This document shows positions 46,366-54,977 of a DNA stretch of 64,000 nt, one piece after another. The notes under the pieces were generated by a model, which saw only the letters and a list, made by a program, of their open reading frames with translations, did no database searches and had not been told where the DNA came from. How positions within the stretch are numbered: the first letter of the stretch is position 1; the number at the start of each line of letters is the position of its first letter. Made by a program: the position numbers and the translations under genes. The stretch is from Rhizobium lentis (lineage in GTDB: Bacteria > Pseudomonadota > Alphaproteobacteria > Rhizobiales > Rhizobiaceae), in NCBI RefSeq assembly GCF_014200175.1, contig NZ_JACHBD010000001.1, forward strand, positions 1,103,907-1,167,906. Direction: 5' to 3'.

Positions 46366-47145
46366 TCAGGTGGAAAACAGATGCACCTGGCCCTGCCACA
46401 GACGGGCGACGGTCAGCCTGCCGCTGCGATAGGCGCGCGTATCGAGATTGAGCCGCCCCGCGCGAACCTCCGGCTCGTCGTTCGGCGTATGACCATGGAC
46501 GACGAGTTTCGGCAAAGGGATCCTGCTTTCGAGAAATCGGTGGCGGATGAGCACCAGATCCTCGTCGGTCTGCGCCGCGATTGGCTGCGCCGGATCGATG
46601 CCGGCATGGACGAACAATACGCTCGGCGTGTCCAGCATGATCGGCATCGCCCGCATGAAATCGATATGCGTGTGCGGCAGCGAATGACGGAGGAAGGCGT
46701 CAAGCTGTGCACCGGAGGGAAAGACCAGCGGCAGATGTTCCGGATCGAGCCCATAGGATTTCAGCGAGTGCGCCGATCCCATCCGCATCCAGTCGTCATA
46801 GGAAAGCCAGCCGTCGATATAATCGAGCATGGCGATCTCGTGGTTGCCGGCAAGGCAGATCCGATCGAAACCTTGCGGCGGCGGATCCATGAGGTGAGCG
46901 ATGACCTGCGCCGATTCCGGGCCGCGGTCGATATAATCGCCGAGCGTCACGATCAGCTTGCGCCCGGGCAGCCGTGCCGCATCGCGCAGGATAGCCTGTT
47001 CGGCCTTCACGAGCAGGTCGCGCCGGCCGTGAATGTCGCCGATGGCATAGGTTGGTATATCGGCGATATCCAGCGTCGGACGCGGTCTCGGCTCGCGTGC
47101 CATTTTCGAAACCTCGCTGCGGCGAGCAAGAGAGTCGCTCATCAT
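46366..47145 (-). CDS. Metallophosphoesterase / serine-threonine phosphatase-like protein
   Basis: A 259-residue two-metal phosphoesterase of the PPP type. Metal ligands are in GDIHGRRD, GDYIDRGPES, AGNHE, FVHAGIDP and VVHGHTPN, all in standard order. Bacterial enzymes of this sort act as protein phosphatases or as Ap4A-type hydrolases; the sequence does not decide. The open frame starts at a TTG three codons earlier; I prefer the double ATG at 47145. It is convergent with the RND system 2 permease. Confidence 0.88.
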   Translation of the reverse strand: MMSDSLARRSEVSKMAREPRPRPTLDIADIPTYAIGDIHGRRDLLVKAEQAILRDAARLPGRKLIVTLGDYIDRGPESAQVIAHLMDPPPQGFDRICLAGNHEIAMLDYIDGWLSYDDWMRMGSAHSLKSYGLDPEHLPLVFPSGAQLDAFLRHSLPHTHIDFMRAMPIMLDTPSVLFVHAGIDPAQPIAAQTDEDLVLIRHRFLESRIPLPKLVVHGHTPNDEPEVRAGRLNLDTRAYRSGRLTVARLWQGQVHLFST

Positions 47146-47307
47146 GTTTCTCAATCAAGGAAGCCCCGGTTAACCATAAGTAGCGTCGAGGGCAAGGCGA
47201 TCAAGTTGGTGAGATAATTCGAAGCATCGGTTTTTTCTAGAAAAACCGTTCTTATCATCCGGAGCGAAATCCCTCACTCCTGTTATCCGTCGAGGAAAGA
47301 GTGATCG

Positions 47308-48432
47308 ATGGGAACCATATCGCAGTTTCGTGACCGCCTGAGACCGCCAGCGCAGCGCATCGAGAGCGAAGAGGCGGCAATCTCCACGGCCCGTGACCTC
47401 GCGACCGCATTCCGGCGCGAGGCGAGCGAACGCGATATCAACCGCATTCTGCCGTTTGCCGAAGTCGACGCGCTGTCGATGTCGGGACTGACGGCGATCA
47501 CTGTTCCGCCCGACCATGAAGGGCTCGACGTGCCGAATGCCCTACTTGCCGAAATCGTTGCGATCATTGCCGAGGCCGATGCCTCGATCGGCGAGACTCT
47601 GGAGAGTCATTTTTCTGCGCTGGAAACACTCCGCATTCAGGCCGGAGAGGATCTGAAGACCTCGCTATTTGCCCGGGTGCTGCTCGGCGACCGCTTCGCG
47701 GCCGCCGCTTTCGCCGAGGGATGCGAGGTGACGGACGATGGCCCGGGCTATCGCCTCAGCGGCCGCACTCGGCAGGCCGCCGGTATCCTCTATGCCGACT
47801 GGATCGCCGCCGCCCTCACACTTCCGCCCGACCGCCCGGCGACGTTCTACCTCACCGGCAGCGATGGAGACCTGCAGGTGGTCGATGATTGGGACGGCTT
47901 TGGCCAGCGCACCAATGGATCGGCAACGGCGATCGCCGGTCCACTCCATGTTAACGCCGACGCCATCGTGCCGGCGCCTTCGCTTGGATATTCGACCGGC
48001 GTGTCGCTTGGCCTGCTGCTCAAGGCCGGGGTAAGCCTCGGTATCGCGCGAGCCGCGTGGGCCGACCTGATGAAAGCGATCGGCGATCGCGCCGCCGTCC
48101 TCTCTCAGCTCGGCAAACATGCCGTTGGCATCGAAGCGACGGCGGCGGCCTTGGAACGGGCTGGCAGAAAACTCGACTTTGCCCAGGTCAATCCCGTGGA
48201 GGCGGCGATGGCGGACGCGTATTTTTCCGCTTCGGCGGCCGCGATCATAGCCGGCGATACGGCGCTCGCCACCGCCAATGCGCTGTTCGAACTCGCAGGG
48301 CAGGCATCGGCCGGTATCGGGCTCAATCTCGACCGCCATTGGCGCAATGCCCGCATTCACGCGCTTTCGCTGCCTCGGGATAGGCTGCTGCGCAGCGCAG
48401 GCAAGTATGTGTCGCAGAAAGTCGAGAACTGA
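47308..48432 (+). CDS. Acyl-CoA dehydrogenase-fold oxidoreductase (SfnB/DszC-like)
   Basis: A 374-residue flavoprotein of the acyl-CoA dehydrogenase superfamily. It begins with a helical domain, has a short beta domain near residues 125-215, and ends with a four-helix domain containing GIGLNLDRHWRNARIHAL. That last motif is typical of the branch with flavin-dependent monooxygenases such as DszC and SfnB, which oxidise organosulfur compounds. The usual acyl-CoA dehydrogenase catalytic Glu context is not evident. Its length is a little short. The neighbouring Rrf2 regulator is on the other strand, end to end. A sulfur-related role is inferred. Confidence 0.75.
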   Translation: MGTISQFRDRLRPPAQRIESEEAAISTARDLATAFRREASERDINRILPFAEVDALSMSGLTAITVPPDHEGLDVPNALLAEIVAIIAEADASIGETLESHFSALETLRIQAGEDLKTSLFARVLLGDRFAAAAFAEGCEVTDDGPGYRLSGRTRQAAGILYADWIAAALTLPPDRPATFYLTGSDGDLQVVDDWDGFGQRTNGSATAIAGPLHVNADAIVPAPSLGYSTGVSLGLLLKAGVSLGIARAAWADLMKAIGDRAAVLSQLGKHAVGIEATAAALERAGRKLDFAQVNPVEAAMADAYFSASAAAIIAGDTALATANALFELAGQASAGIGLNLDRHWRNARIHALSLPRDRLLRSAGKYVSQKVEN

Positions 48433-48485
48433 AAGCTTGCAGAGGGCGCCGCCGTTATGCGGGACGATGTGGAAACGAAGAGATC

Positions 48486-48950
48486 TCAGCTGGCGGCAGA
48501 GATCGGAAATTCTTCCGTAGCGCCCTCGACATGGCCGCCGGCCGCAACGAATTGCTCGAGGGTCATATTGTCGAGGATGGCGGCGATCGCGTCCCGAACA
48601 TCGGTCATCGAACGCCGCACCTGACAGGTTTCCGGATCGGCGCAATCGTCGCAGGCCTCATAGGCCGTACGGCTGGCACAGCGGATCGGCGCTAAGGGCC
48701 CGTCGAGCGTGCGGATGACATGACCGATGCGGATTTCGGAAGCCGGCCGCGACAGGGAATAGCCGCCGCCGGGTCCCTTCTTCGAACGCAGGATGCCGAC
48801 ATTGCGCAGTTCCAAGAGGATCGTATCGAGAAACTTCTTCGGGATATTGTTGCGGGCGGCAACGTCATTGATGAAGGCGGTCTCGCCCGGCGGCAGCCGC
48901 GCCAAATCGACCAGCGCCTTCAGGCCATATTTTCCCTTTTTCGTCAGCAT
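48486..48950 (-). CDS. Rrf2-family regulator, probably Fe-S type
   Basis: A 154-residue winged-helix regulator. The N terminus MLTKKGKYGLKALVDLARLP and recognition helix region IPKKFLDTILLELRNVGIL are typical of Rrf2 proteins. Four cysteines are clustered in CASRTAYEACDDCADPETC, which could hold an Fe-S cluster, as in IscR or RirA. It is not RirA by its cysteine spacing as far as I can judge. It is encoded tail to tail with the SfnB-like gene. CymR-type control of sulfur metabolism is another possibility. Confidence 0.88.
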   Translation of the reverse strand: MLTKKGKYGLKALVDLARLPPGETAFINDVAARNNIPKKFLDTILLELRNVGILRSKKGPGGGYSLSRPASEIRIGHVIRTLDGPLAPIRCASRTAYEACDDCADPETCQVRRSMTDVRDAIAAILDNMTLEQFVAAGGHVEGATEEFPISAAS

Positions 48951-48982
48951 CGTCTTTGCCCTGTCGAAAACGCAATACTTAT

Positions 48983-48997
48983 CCTGCCAATAGCAGG
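48983..48997. promoter_or_regulatory. Candidate Rrf2 operator
   Basis: CCTGC-CAATA-GCAGG is a perfect inverted repeat 33 bases upstream of the Rrf2 gene. A second palindrome, AATAGCTATT, lies at 49030-49039. Either may be an autoregulatory site. Confidence 0.4.
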
Positions 48998-49116
48998 CAA
49001 ATAGCGTCGAAAGCGTGAAGATACAACAAAATAGCTATTATTTATAGCTTATCTCGGCAACGTCCGCAGAAGGTGCCGCCAGTCCTCGGCCTCCAGCGCG
49101 CTTTGCCGTTGATCCG

Positions 49117-49905
49117 TCAGATTGTTTTCAACATGCCTCCGTCAACGAAATAGGTCGATCCGATGCAGTAGCTTGCCCGTTCCGAGCTTAGGAAGACGAA
49201 GACATTCGCCAGTTCTTCCGGCGTGCCGAAGCGTTTTGAAGCAGCATGTTCATTGGCGACGCTCTGCAGATAGCCTTCCCAGTTCCCGCCGGTTTCGGCC
49301 GTCAGCTGCTTGGCGGTCTTGATCCAGTCCGGTGTCAGGATCAGGCCGGCATTGACGCAGTTGACGCGGATATTGTCCGGGATGAGCTCGGTCGAGAGCG
49401 TCTTCGAAAACATCATCAGTGCCGATTTGCTGACATTGTAGATCGGCTCGTACCAGAGCGGCTGGACGGCGCAGATCGAGGCATTGTGCAGGATGACCCC
49501 GCCGCCGCGCCTCTTCATCTGCGGCGCGATCCCGCGTGCAAGCCGCACGGCAGCCATCACATGCAGATCCCAATAAGCCTGCCACTTCTCGTCCGGCGCC
49601 TCCATCACCGTCTCGTTCGATCCGGTGCCGGCATTGTTGATGAGGATATCGGCGCCGCCCTTCTCCGCGGCGGCCGCAATGATCGCCTCCGTTCCCGCTG
49701 CCGTCGCAACGTCGGCGACAACGGCGGTGGCGCTGACGCCATGCTTCTCGGCAATATGGGCGGCCTCCGCCTCCAGCCGCTCGCCGCCGCGCGCCGCCAG
49801 CACGAGATCGGTGCCCTCTGCCGCCAGCCCCTCGGCGATCGCCAGCCCGATGCCGACCGACGCGCCCGTTATAACCGCGGTCTTTCCCCTCAATCCCAGA
49901 TCCAT
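49117..49905 (-). CDS. SDR-family NAD(P)-dependent oxidoreductase
   Basis: A 262-residue classical short-chain dehydrogenase. The cofactor motif is TGASVGIGLAIAEG (about residue 13), the structural motif is NNAGTG, and the catalytic set is Ser in HNASICA and YNVSK. It ends with CIGSTYFVDGGM. GGAGGAAG precedes the ATG at 49905. It is divergent from the hydroxypyruvate isomerase-like gene, so both may serve one carbohydrate or polyol pathway. The substrate cannot be read. Confidence 0.92.
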   Translation of the reverse strand: MDLGLRGKTAVITGASVGIGLAIAEGLAAEGTDLVLAARGGERLEAEAAHIAEKHGVSATAVVADVATAAGTEAIIAAAAEKGGADILINNAGTGSNETVMEAPDEKWQAYWDLHVMAAVRLARGIAPQMKRRGGGVILHNASICAVQPLWYEPIYNVSKSALMMFSKTLSTELIPDNIRVNCVNAGLILTPDWIKTAKQLTAETGGNWEGYLQSVANEHAASKRFGTPEELANVFVFLSSERASYCIGSTYFVDGGMLKTI

Positions 49906-50036
49906 ATCTTCCTCCAGCAACGCCGGCGATCCCGGCCTGATGTGCGGAGTGTTCCGTCAATGAGTCCGGCCGTCAAGCCTTGCGGCAGGCTCCGATCTGG
50001 CGCAGCCTGCGCCCCGCGCACAGGGGAGGAGTTTTC

Positions 50037-50807
50037 ATGCGACGTTATTCGGCCTGCATAGAGTGGCTGTTTGCCGAAGCGGGCGACCGCTTTCCCGACC
50101 GCATCCGCCGCGCCCATGCCGGCGGCCTGACGGCGATCGAATTCTGGCGATGGAGCGACAAGGACCTGGGTGCGATCGAGGCGGCGATTGATGAAACCGG
50201 CCTTGCGGTGACCAGCCTCGTTGCCGAACCGATGATCGCGCTGACCGACGCCGTCAACCGGCACGCCTGGCTCGAGGGCCTGGCCGAATCCGCGGCCGTC
50301 GCCAGACGTCTCGGCGCGCCGGTGCTGATTGCCCAAGCAGGAGACGATCTTCCCGGCTTCACCCGGCAGGCGCAGCGTCTGGCCCTCACCGAAACGCTGA
50401 GAGCCGGCGCCGATATCCTCGCCGGCAGCGGCGTGCGCCTCGGCGTCGAGCCGCTCAACACCCGCATCGACCATATCGGCTATTTCCTCGATTCCACCCG
50501 CGAAGGCCTCGACATCGTCGATGACGTCGCCCGCCCAGAGATCGGCATCGTCTACGACGTCTACCATTCCGCCGTGATGGACGAACGCACGGAAGAGGTG
50601 CTGGAGGGCCGTCTCGACCGCGTCTTTCACGTTCATGTCGCCGATCATCCCGGCCGCAACGAGCCGGGCTCCGGCGGCATCGATCTCGGCCACCGCCTCA
50701 ACTGGATCTTCGGCAACGGCTATGACGGAGCCGTCGGGCTCGAATACCGGCCGATCAGACCTGGCGCCGACGCGATCAGGGCGGCGATTGCTTCGCTAGA
50801 TGGCTAG
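50037..50807 (+). CDS. Hydroxypyruvate isomerase-like TIM-barrel protein
   Basis: A 256-residue protein of the xylose isomerase-like TIM-barrel superfamily, closest to hydroxypyruvate isomerase (Hyi). It starts MRRYSACIEWLFAEAGD. Metal-site residues are likely in GVEPLNTRIDH, IVYDVYHSAVMD, HVHVADHPGRNEPG and GLEYRP. These proteins interconvert hydroxypyruvate and tartronate semialdehyde or epimerise keto sugars. GGGGAGGAG lies upstream of the ATG. It overlaps the convergent CMD-like gene by four bases. Confidence 0.88.
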   Translation: MRRYSACIEWLFAEAGDRFPDRIRRAHAGGLTAIEFWRWSDKDLGAIEAAIDETGLAVTSLVAEPMIALTDAVNRHAWLEGLAESAAVARRLGAPVLIAQAGDDLPGFTRQAQRLALTETLRAGADILAGSGVRLGVEPLNTRIDHIGYFLDSTREGLDIVDDVARPEIGIVYDVYHSAVMDERTEEVLEGRLDRVFHVHVADHPGRNEPGSGGIDLGHRLNWIFGNGYDGAVGLEYRPIRPGADAIRAAIASLDG

Positions 50808-51340
50808 CTCGAGTTTGCACCTTCGGCAAAGGCTTCAAGTTCGGGGTCGAAATCGACTTTGACGACATTATTGAAGACGGCGGTCGCCAGCATGATGCCG
50901 GCGAAGGCGACGAGATCAACCAGCACCTTTGTCTCATAGCGCGTCTTCAGCTGCGCCCATAGCTCGGCCGGAACGGCGTTGGAATCGGCGACGATCGCCT
51001 TGCCGAAGGCGTCGAGCAACGCTTCCGTCTGGGAAAGCTCCAGCGCATCGGGATTGAAGCCCTTGTTGATCAGCGCCCGGCGAAAGAAGGTGATGGCGAT
51101 CTTCGATTTCGCCGCCTTCGAGATCGCATGCGAGAAGACCCAGATCTCCCGGTCGCTGACGGCAGGATCCAGCTCCGCCCGCAGCGTGAACCATTCGGCA
51201 TAGATGCGGTGGGCGACCGGCGAATGTAAGAGCGTCCGCTTCATGTTGGTCATTCGCCCGCGCAGCCTGACTTCTTCGTCATGCGCTGCCCGAATCTCCT
51301 CCGAAGCCGTGTCGTAATCGATTTGTGGCAGATAGCTCAT
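50804..51340 (-). CDS. Carboxymuconolactone decarboxylase-like (AhpD fold) protein without cysteines
   Basis: A 178-residue helical protein with the layout of the CMD/AhpD family: MTNMKRTLLHSPVAHRIYAEW, then a helix in the position where AhpD carries CxxC (here IWVFSHAISKAAKSKIAITFF). No cysteine occurs in the whole protein, so disulfide-based peroxidase activity is not possible. It could be a decarboxylase or a binding protein. It is divergent from the cupin gene. Family placement is by pattern and is not certain. Confidence 0.7.
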   Translation of the reverse strand: MSYLPQIDYDTASEEIRAAHDEEVRLRGRMTNMKRTLLHSPVAHRIYAEWFTLRAELDPAVSDREIWVFSHAISKAAKSKIAITFFRRALINKGFNPDALELSQTEALLDAFGKAIVADSNAVPAELWAQLKTRYETKVLVDLVAFAGIMLATAVFNNVVKVDFDPELEAFAEGANSS

Positions 51341-51431
51341 CGGGTGCCTCTTTCTGGTGCGCGAAGATAAATCCGCTTGGCCGTCGCGTCGCGCCTACCT
51401 AGACTGTCTGCATCGAAGGTGGAGACAAGGC

Positions 51432-51905
51432 ATGAGCGGCGACCACGAGCATTCTCACATCGACTGGCGGGAACATGGCGTCAAGGTCATTCCCGGCAAT
51501 TCGCTCGATCCCAACACGGCGCAGACGCCGGGCATGAACCGCGCAACTGCGATCAACAATGCGCGTGCCGGCGCCGAGAAAATCTGGGCCGGCACGGTGA
51601 CGATCCATGCCAATGCCAAGACCGGTGCCCATCATCATGGCGATCTCGAAAGCATTATCTATGTCGTCAAGGGCAAGGCCCGCATGCGCTGGGGCGAGCA
51701 TCTGGAATTTACCGCCGAGGCCGGCCCCGGCGATTTCATCTATGTCCCGCCCTACGTGCCCCATCAGGAGATCAACGCCAGCCGTGACGAGACGCTGGAA
51801 TGCGTGCTTGTCCGCTCAGGCCAGGAGCCCGTCGTCGTCAATCTCGATATCGAGCCGGTCGAGAAGCCGGAAGACGTCCCCTGGATCGATCCGATCCATC
51901 GCTGA
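51432..51905 (+). CDS. Cupin-domain protein
   Basis: A 157-residue single cupin. Motif 1 is AHHHGDLESIIYVVKG with the metal-binding His pair and Glu. Motif 2 is PGDFIYVPPYVPHQEIN with the third His. Such proteins are small metal-dependent isomerases, dioxygenases or sensors. GGAGACAAGG lies before the ATG. It stands alone on the plus strand, divergent from the CMD-like gene. Confidence 0.88.
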   Translation: MSGDHEHSHIDWREHGVKVIPGNSLDPNTAQTPGMNRATAINNARAGAEKIWAGTVTIHANAKTGAHHHGDLESIIYVVKGKARMRWGEHLEFTAEAGPGDFIYVPPYVPHQEINASRDETLECVLVRSGQEPVVVNLDIEPVEKPEDVPWIDPIHR

Positions 51906-51926
51906 CGCCGACCGGCGATGAATTAA

Positions 51927-53036
51927 TCAGGCGTGGACGGCGCCGGCACTGCTCATTGCAGAATTCTCGATGATCCGGCCGGTATCGGCGGCATAGAGGT
52001 GGATCGCGTTGTGGTCGATCGCGATGCCGATCGGGTCGCCGGATTTCACTCTCACGGCATCCGTCAGCGCCACGGCAAAAGGCAGCCCGTCGAAATCGGC
52101 ATGAACGACGCGGCTGGCGCCGAGCTCTTCGATGAAATCGGCCGTCGCGATCAAGGCGCCGGGCGCATCCGGCGCCACCAGTCGGGCGGCCTCGGCGCGC
52201 ATGCCGAGCACGACGCGTTTGCCTTTCAGCGGCGCGGCGCGTTCGCGCGGCAGCGCAATCTTGCGGCTCTGGTCATAGACGAAGACACCTTCATCGTTGA
52301 TCGTGCCTTCGAGCAGGTTCATCGCCGGCGTGCCGACGAAGCCGGCGACGAAGCGCGAGGCCGGATGATGATAGACCTCTTCCGGCGTGCCGACCTGCTC
52401 CACCTTGCCGCCGTTCATCACCACCAGCCGGTCGGCCAGCGTCATCGCCTCGGTCTGATCATGGGTGACGAAGATCGAAGTGGCGCCAAGGCGGCGGTGC
52501 AGGCGGCGGATTTCGGCGCGCATGGCGATGCGCAGCTTGGCGTCAAGGTTCGACAGCGGCTCGTCGAAGAGGAACACTTTCGGCTCGCGGATCATCGCGC
52601 GGCCCATGGCGACGCGCTGGCGTTGGCCACCGGAAAGAGCGGCCGGGCGGCGGTCGAGGAAGGGTTCGAGGCTAAGCGCCTTGGCGACCTCGGTGATGCG
52701 TCGCTGACGCTCAGCCTTCGCAACGCCAGCCACCTTCAACGCATAACCGATATTCTCGGCTACGGTCATATGCGGATAGAGCGCATAGTTCTGGAACACC
52801 ATCGCGCAGCCGCGCTCGCGCGGCTCCAGCTGGTTGACGACGCGGCCGTCAATCGCGATTTCACCGCCGCTGATTTCCTCGAGGCCGGCGATCATGCGCA
52901 AGAGCGTGGACTTGCCGCAGCCGGAAGGGCCGAGGATGACAACGAATTCACCGGATTTAATTTCCAGATCGACGCCGTGAACCACGGGATGTTTGCCGTA
53001 GCTCTTCTTTACATCACGGATTGAGATCGGTGCCAC
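51927..53036 (-). CDS. ugpC: sn-Glycerol-3-phosphate ABC transporter ATPase UgpC
   Basis: A 369-residue ATPase of the MalK/UgpC group. Walker [10 protein letters not shown], signature [14 protein letters not shown], Walker [13 protein letters not shown] and H-loop [10 protein letters not shown] are intact. The C-terminal OB-type regulatory domain follows from about residue 240. The start is GTG with AAGGA eight bases upstream. It is the last gene of ugpB-A-E-C, 12 bases after ugpE. It powers uptake of glycerol phosphates. Confidence 0.93.
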   Translation of the reverse strand: MAPISIRDVKKSYGKHPVVHGVDLEIKSGEFVVILGPSGCGKSTLLRMIAGLEEISGGEIAIDGRVVNQLEPRERGCAMVFQNYALYPHMTVAENIGYALKVAGVAKAERQRRITEVAKALSLEPFLDRRPAALSGGQRQRVAMGRAMIREPKVFLFDEPLSNLDAKLRIAMRAEIRRLHRRLGATSIFVTHDQTEAMTLADRLVVMNGGKVEQVGTPEEVYHHPASRFVAGFVGTPAMNLLEGTINDEGVFVYDQSRKIALPRERAAPLKGKRVVLGMRAEAARLVAPDAPGALIATADFIEELGASRVVHADFDGLPFAVALTDAVRVKSGDPIGIAIDHNAIHLYAADTGRIIENSAMSSAGAVHA

Positions 53037-53048
53037 AGGACTGTTCCT

Positions 53049-53963
53049 TCATTTCTCGGTGGAGATCAGGCCGCGCACGAACCAGCGCTGCATCAGGATG
53101 ACGAGGACCAGCGGCGGCGACATGATGATCAGTGTACCCGCCATTGCGACGTTCCAGTCAGGCAGGCCGAATTCGGATGGAATCAGGGTTTTGAGCTGCG
53201 TCACCGCAATGCCGAAATTCGGATCGGTGGTGATTAGAAGCGGCCAGAGATACTGGTTCCATGCCCAGACGAACATGATGGTGAACAGCGCGATCATGTT
53301 CGGCCGCGACAGCGGCAGTAGAATGTCCCAGAAGAACCGGACCGGGCCCGACCCATCCATCTTCGAAGCCTCGGCAAGCTCATCGGGAACCGTCAGGTAG
53401 AACTGCCGGTAAAGGAACGTCCCGGTCGCGGTTGCGACCAGCGGCAGAACCAGGCCCGGGTAGGAATTCAGCAGACCCCATTCGAGCTTGACCTGGATGC
53501 CCGTAATCTGGGCCACGAGCCAGCTGATGCCCGTGACATCGAGAATCGTCTGGAATGGCTGCAGCGCATTGGCCGCAATCGAATAGGTCGGCACGATGCG
53601 GACTTCGAGCGGTAGCATCAGCGTGATGAAGATGATCCAGAAAATCACATAGCGGCCGCGGAAGCGGAAGTAGACGATCGAGAAAGCTGCCATGGCGGAA
53701 AGGATGACCTTGCCGGTAGCGACTGCCGTGGCGAAAATGATGCTGTGCAGCAGCTTGTTGCCGAGATCGGCGCGGACCCAGGCTTCCCGAGCGTTGTCCC
53801 AGAAATGCGAGCCCGGCGTCAGCGGCAGCGGCACACGGTTGACCGTCTCCAGATCCAGCGTCGAGGCGATAATGACGATGGCGAAAGGCAGGAGCGCGAT
53901 GACCATGCCGAGCGCCAGAAGCGTATAGCAGATGAAATTGAATATCGGCGTGCGTTCGATCAT
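53049..53963 (-). CDS. ugpE: sn-Glycerol-3-phosphate ABC transporter permease UgpE
   Basis: A 304-residue inner-membrane permease with six main helices. The ABC-contact EAA loop reads ELAEASKMDGSGPVRFFWDILLPLSRP. It pairs with UgpA. The start has GAGG at good spacing, and the gap to ugpA is ten bases. Similarity of the whole operon to E. coli ugp supports the substrate; other polyol phosphates cannot be ruled out. Confidence 0.92.
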   Translation of the reverse strand: MIERTPIFNFICYTLLALGMVIALLPFAIVIIASTLDLETVNRVPLPLTPGSHFWDNAREAWVRADLGNKLLHSIIFATAVATGKVILSAMAAFSIVYFRFRGRYVIFWIIFITLMLPLEVRIVPTYSIAANALQPFQTILDVTGISWLVAQITGIQVKLEWGLLNSYPGLVLPLVATATGTFLYRQFYLTVPDELAEASKMDGSGPVRFFWDILLPLSRPNMIALFTIMFVWAWNQYLWPLLITTDPNFGIAVTQLKTLIPSEFGLPDWNVAMAGTLIIMSPPLVLVILMQRWFVRGLISTEK

Positions 53964-53973
53964 GTCCGCGACC

Positions 53974-54858
53974 TCACTTGTAATGCACGCGCCGCTCGAT
54001 GAAGCGGAACTGGAAGATGGTGAGCATGACGACGAGCAGCATCAGGATGATCGATTGCGCCGCGGCGCCCGAATAATCGAGGCCCCGGAAGCCGTCGAAA
54101 TAGATCTTGTAGACCATCAGCTCCGTCGCCCGGGCCGGGCCGCCCTGCGTCATGACGTCGACGATGCCGAAGGAATCCTGGAAGCTTTCAGTGATGTTGA
54201 TCACCAGCAGGAAGAACAATGTCGGCGTCAGCAGCGGCAGCTGGAGATCCCACATGCGGCGCAGCGGCCCGGAGCCGTCCATGGCGGCCGCTTCGATCAG
54301 CGAGCGCGGAATGCCCTGCAGAGCCGAAAGGAAGAAGATGAAGTTATAGCCGATATATTTCCAGGAGAAGGCGACGATGACGGCGATCATCGCGTCCTTG
54401 CCGTCAAGCGCGGGATTCCAGAGGCCGGGCCAGACATGGTTGATGACCGAGAGAAGGCCGGCCTCCGGCGCCAGGATGAAGCGGAAGGCAAGCCCAAGAG
54501 CGGGCGCGGCGATCGCATAGGGCCAGATGAAGACCGACCGGTAGATCTTGTGGCCTCGCAGCTCGCGATCCGTCAAAAGCGCCAGGATGAGCGCCAGGCC
54601 CATGGCAATGATCGTCGAGCTGAAGCCGAAGACTATGCTGCGGGTGATCGATTCCCAATAGATCGGATCGCTGAGCAGCAGTTTGAAATTGTCTAAGCCG
54701 ACCCAGGCATTGCCGCCGCCCCATGGCTGCTCGAGCGTGAACGCCCAATAAAGCGCCTGCGCGCTTGGCCAGTAGAAGAAGACGAAGATCAGCAGCAGCA
54801 TCGGGAATGCAAAAAGCAGGCCGATCGTCGTCGAGGAGAAAGTGACGCGCTTTTCCAT
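53974..54858 (-). CDS. ugpA: sn-Glycerol-3-phosphate ABC transporter permease UgpA
   Basis: A 294-residue inner-membrane permease with six helices. The EAA loop reads SLIEAAAMDGSGPLRRMWDLQLPLLTP. The start at 54858 begins MEKRVTFSSTTIG; a longer open frame upstream lacks family support. A GC-rich hairpin lies between it and ugpB. Confidence 0.92.
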   Translation of the reverse strand: MEKRVTFSSTTIGLLFAFPMLLLIFVFFYWPSAQALYWAFTLEQPWGGGNAWVGLDNFKLLLSDPIYWESITRSIVFGFSSTIIAMGLALILALLTDRELRGHKIYRSVFIWPYAIAAPALGLAFRFILAPEAGLLSVINHVWPGLWNPALDGKDAMIAVIVAFSWKYIGYNFIFFLSALQGIPRSLIEAAAMDGSGPLRRMWDLQLPLLTPTLFFLLVINITESFQDSFGIVDVMTQGGPARATELMVYKIYFDGFRGLDYSGAAAQSIILMLLVVMLTIFQFRFIERRVHYK

Positions 54859-54938
54859 GGGTGGTCGTTTTCGCCCTGATTTGACTTCAGGCGCGGGCTC
54901 CAGCACATCCGCGACTGATTGGGAGAACTTACAAAGAC

Positions 54939-54969
54939 GCACCCGGCACGCGCAAGGCGGGCCGGGTGC
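54939..54969 (-). terminator. Intercistronic hairpin between ugpB and ugpA
   Basis: GCACCCGGC (54939-54947) and GCCGGGTGC (54961-54969) form a perfect 9-bp stem. There is no T tract. Hairpins at this position usually stabilise binding-protein mRNA or cause partial termination, so that the binding protein is made in excess. Confidence 0.65.
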
Positions 54970-54977
54970 AGCTCAAA

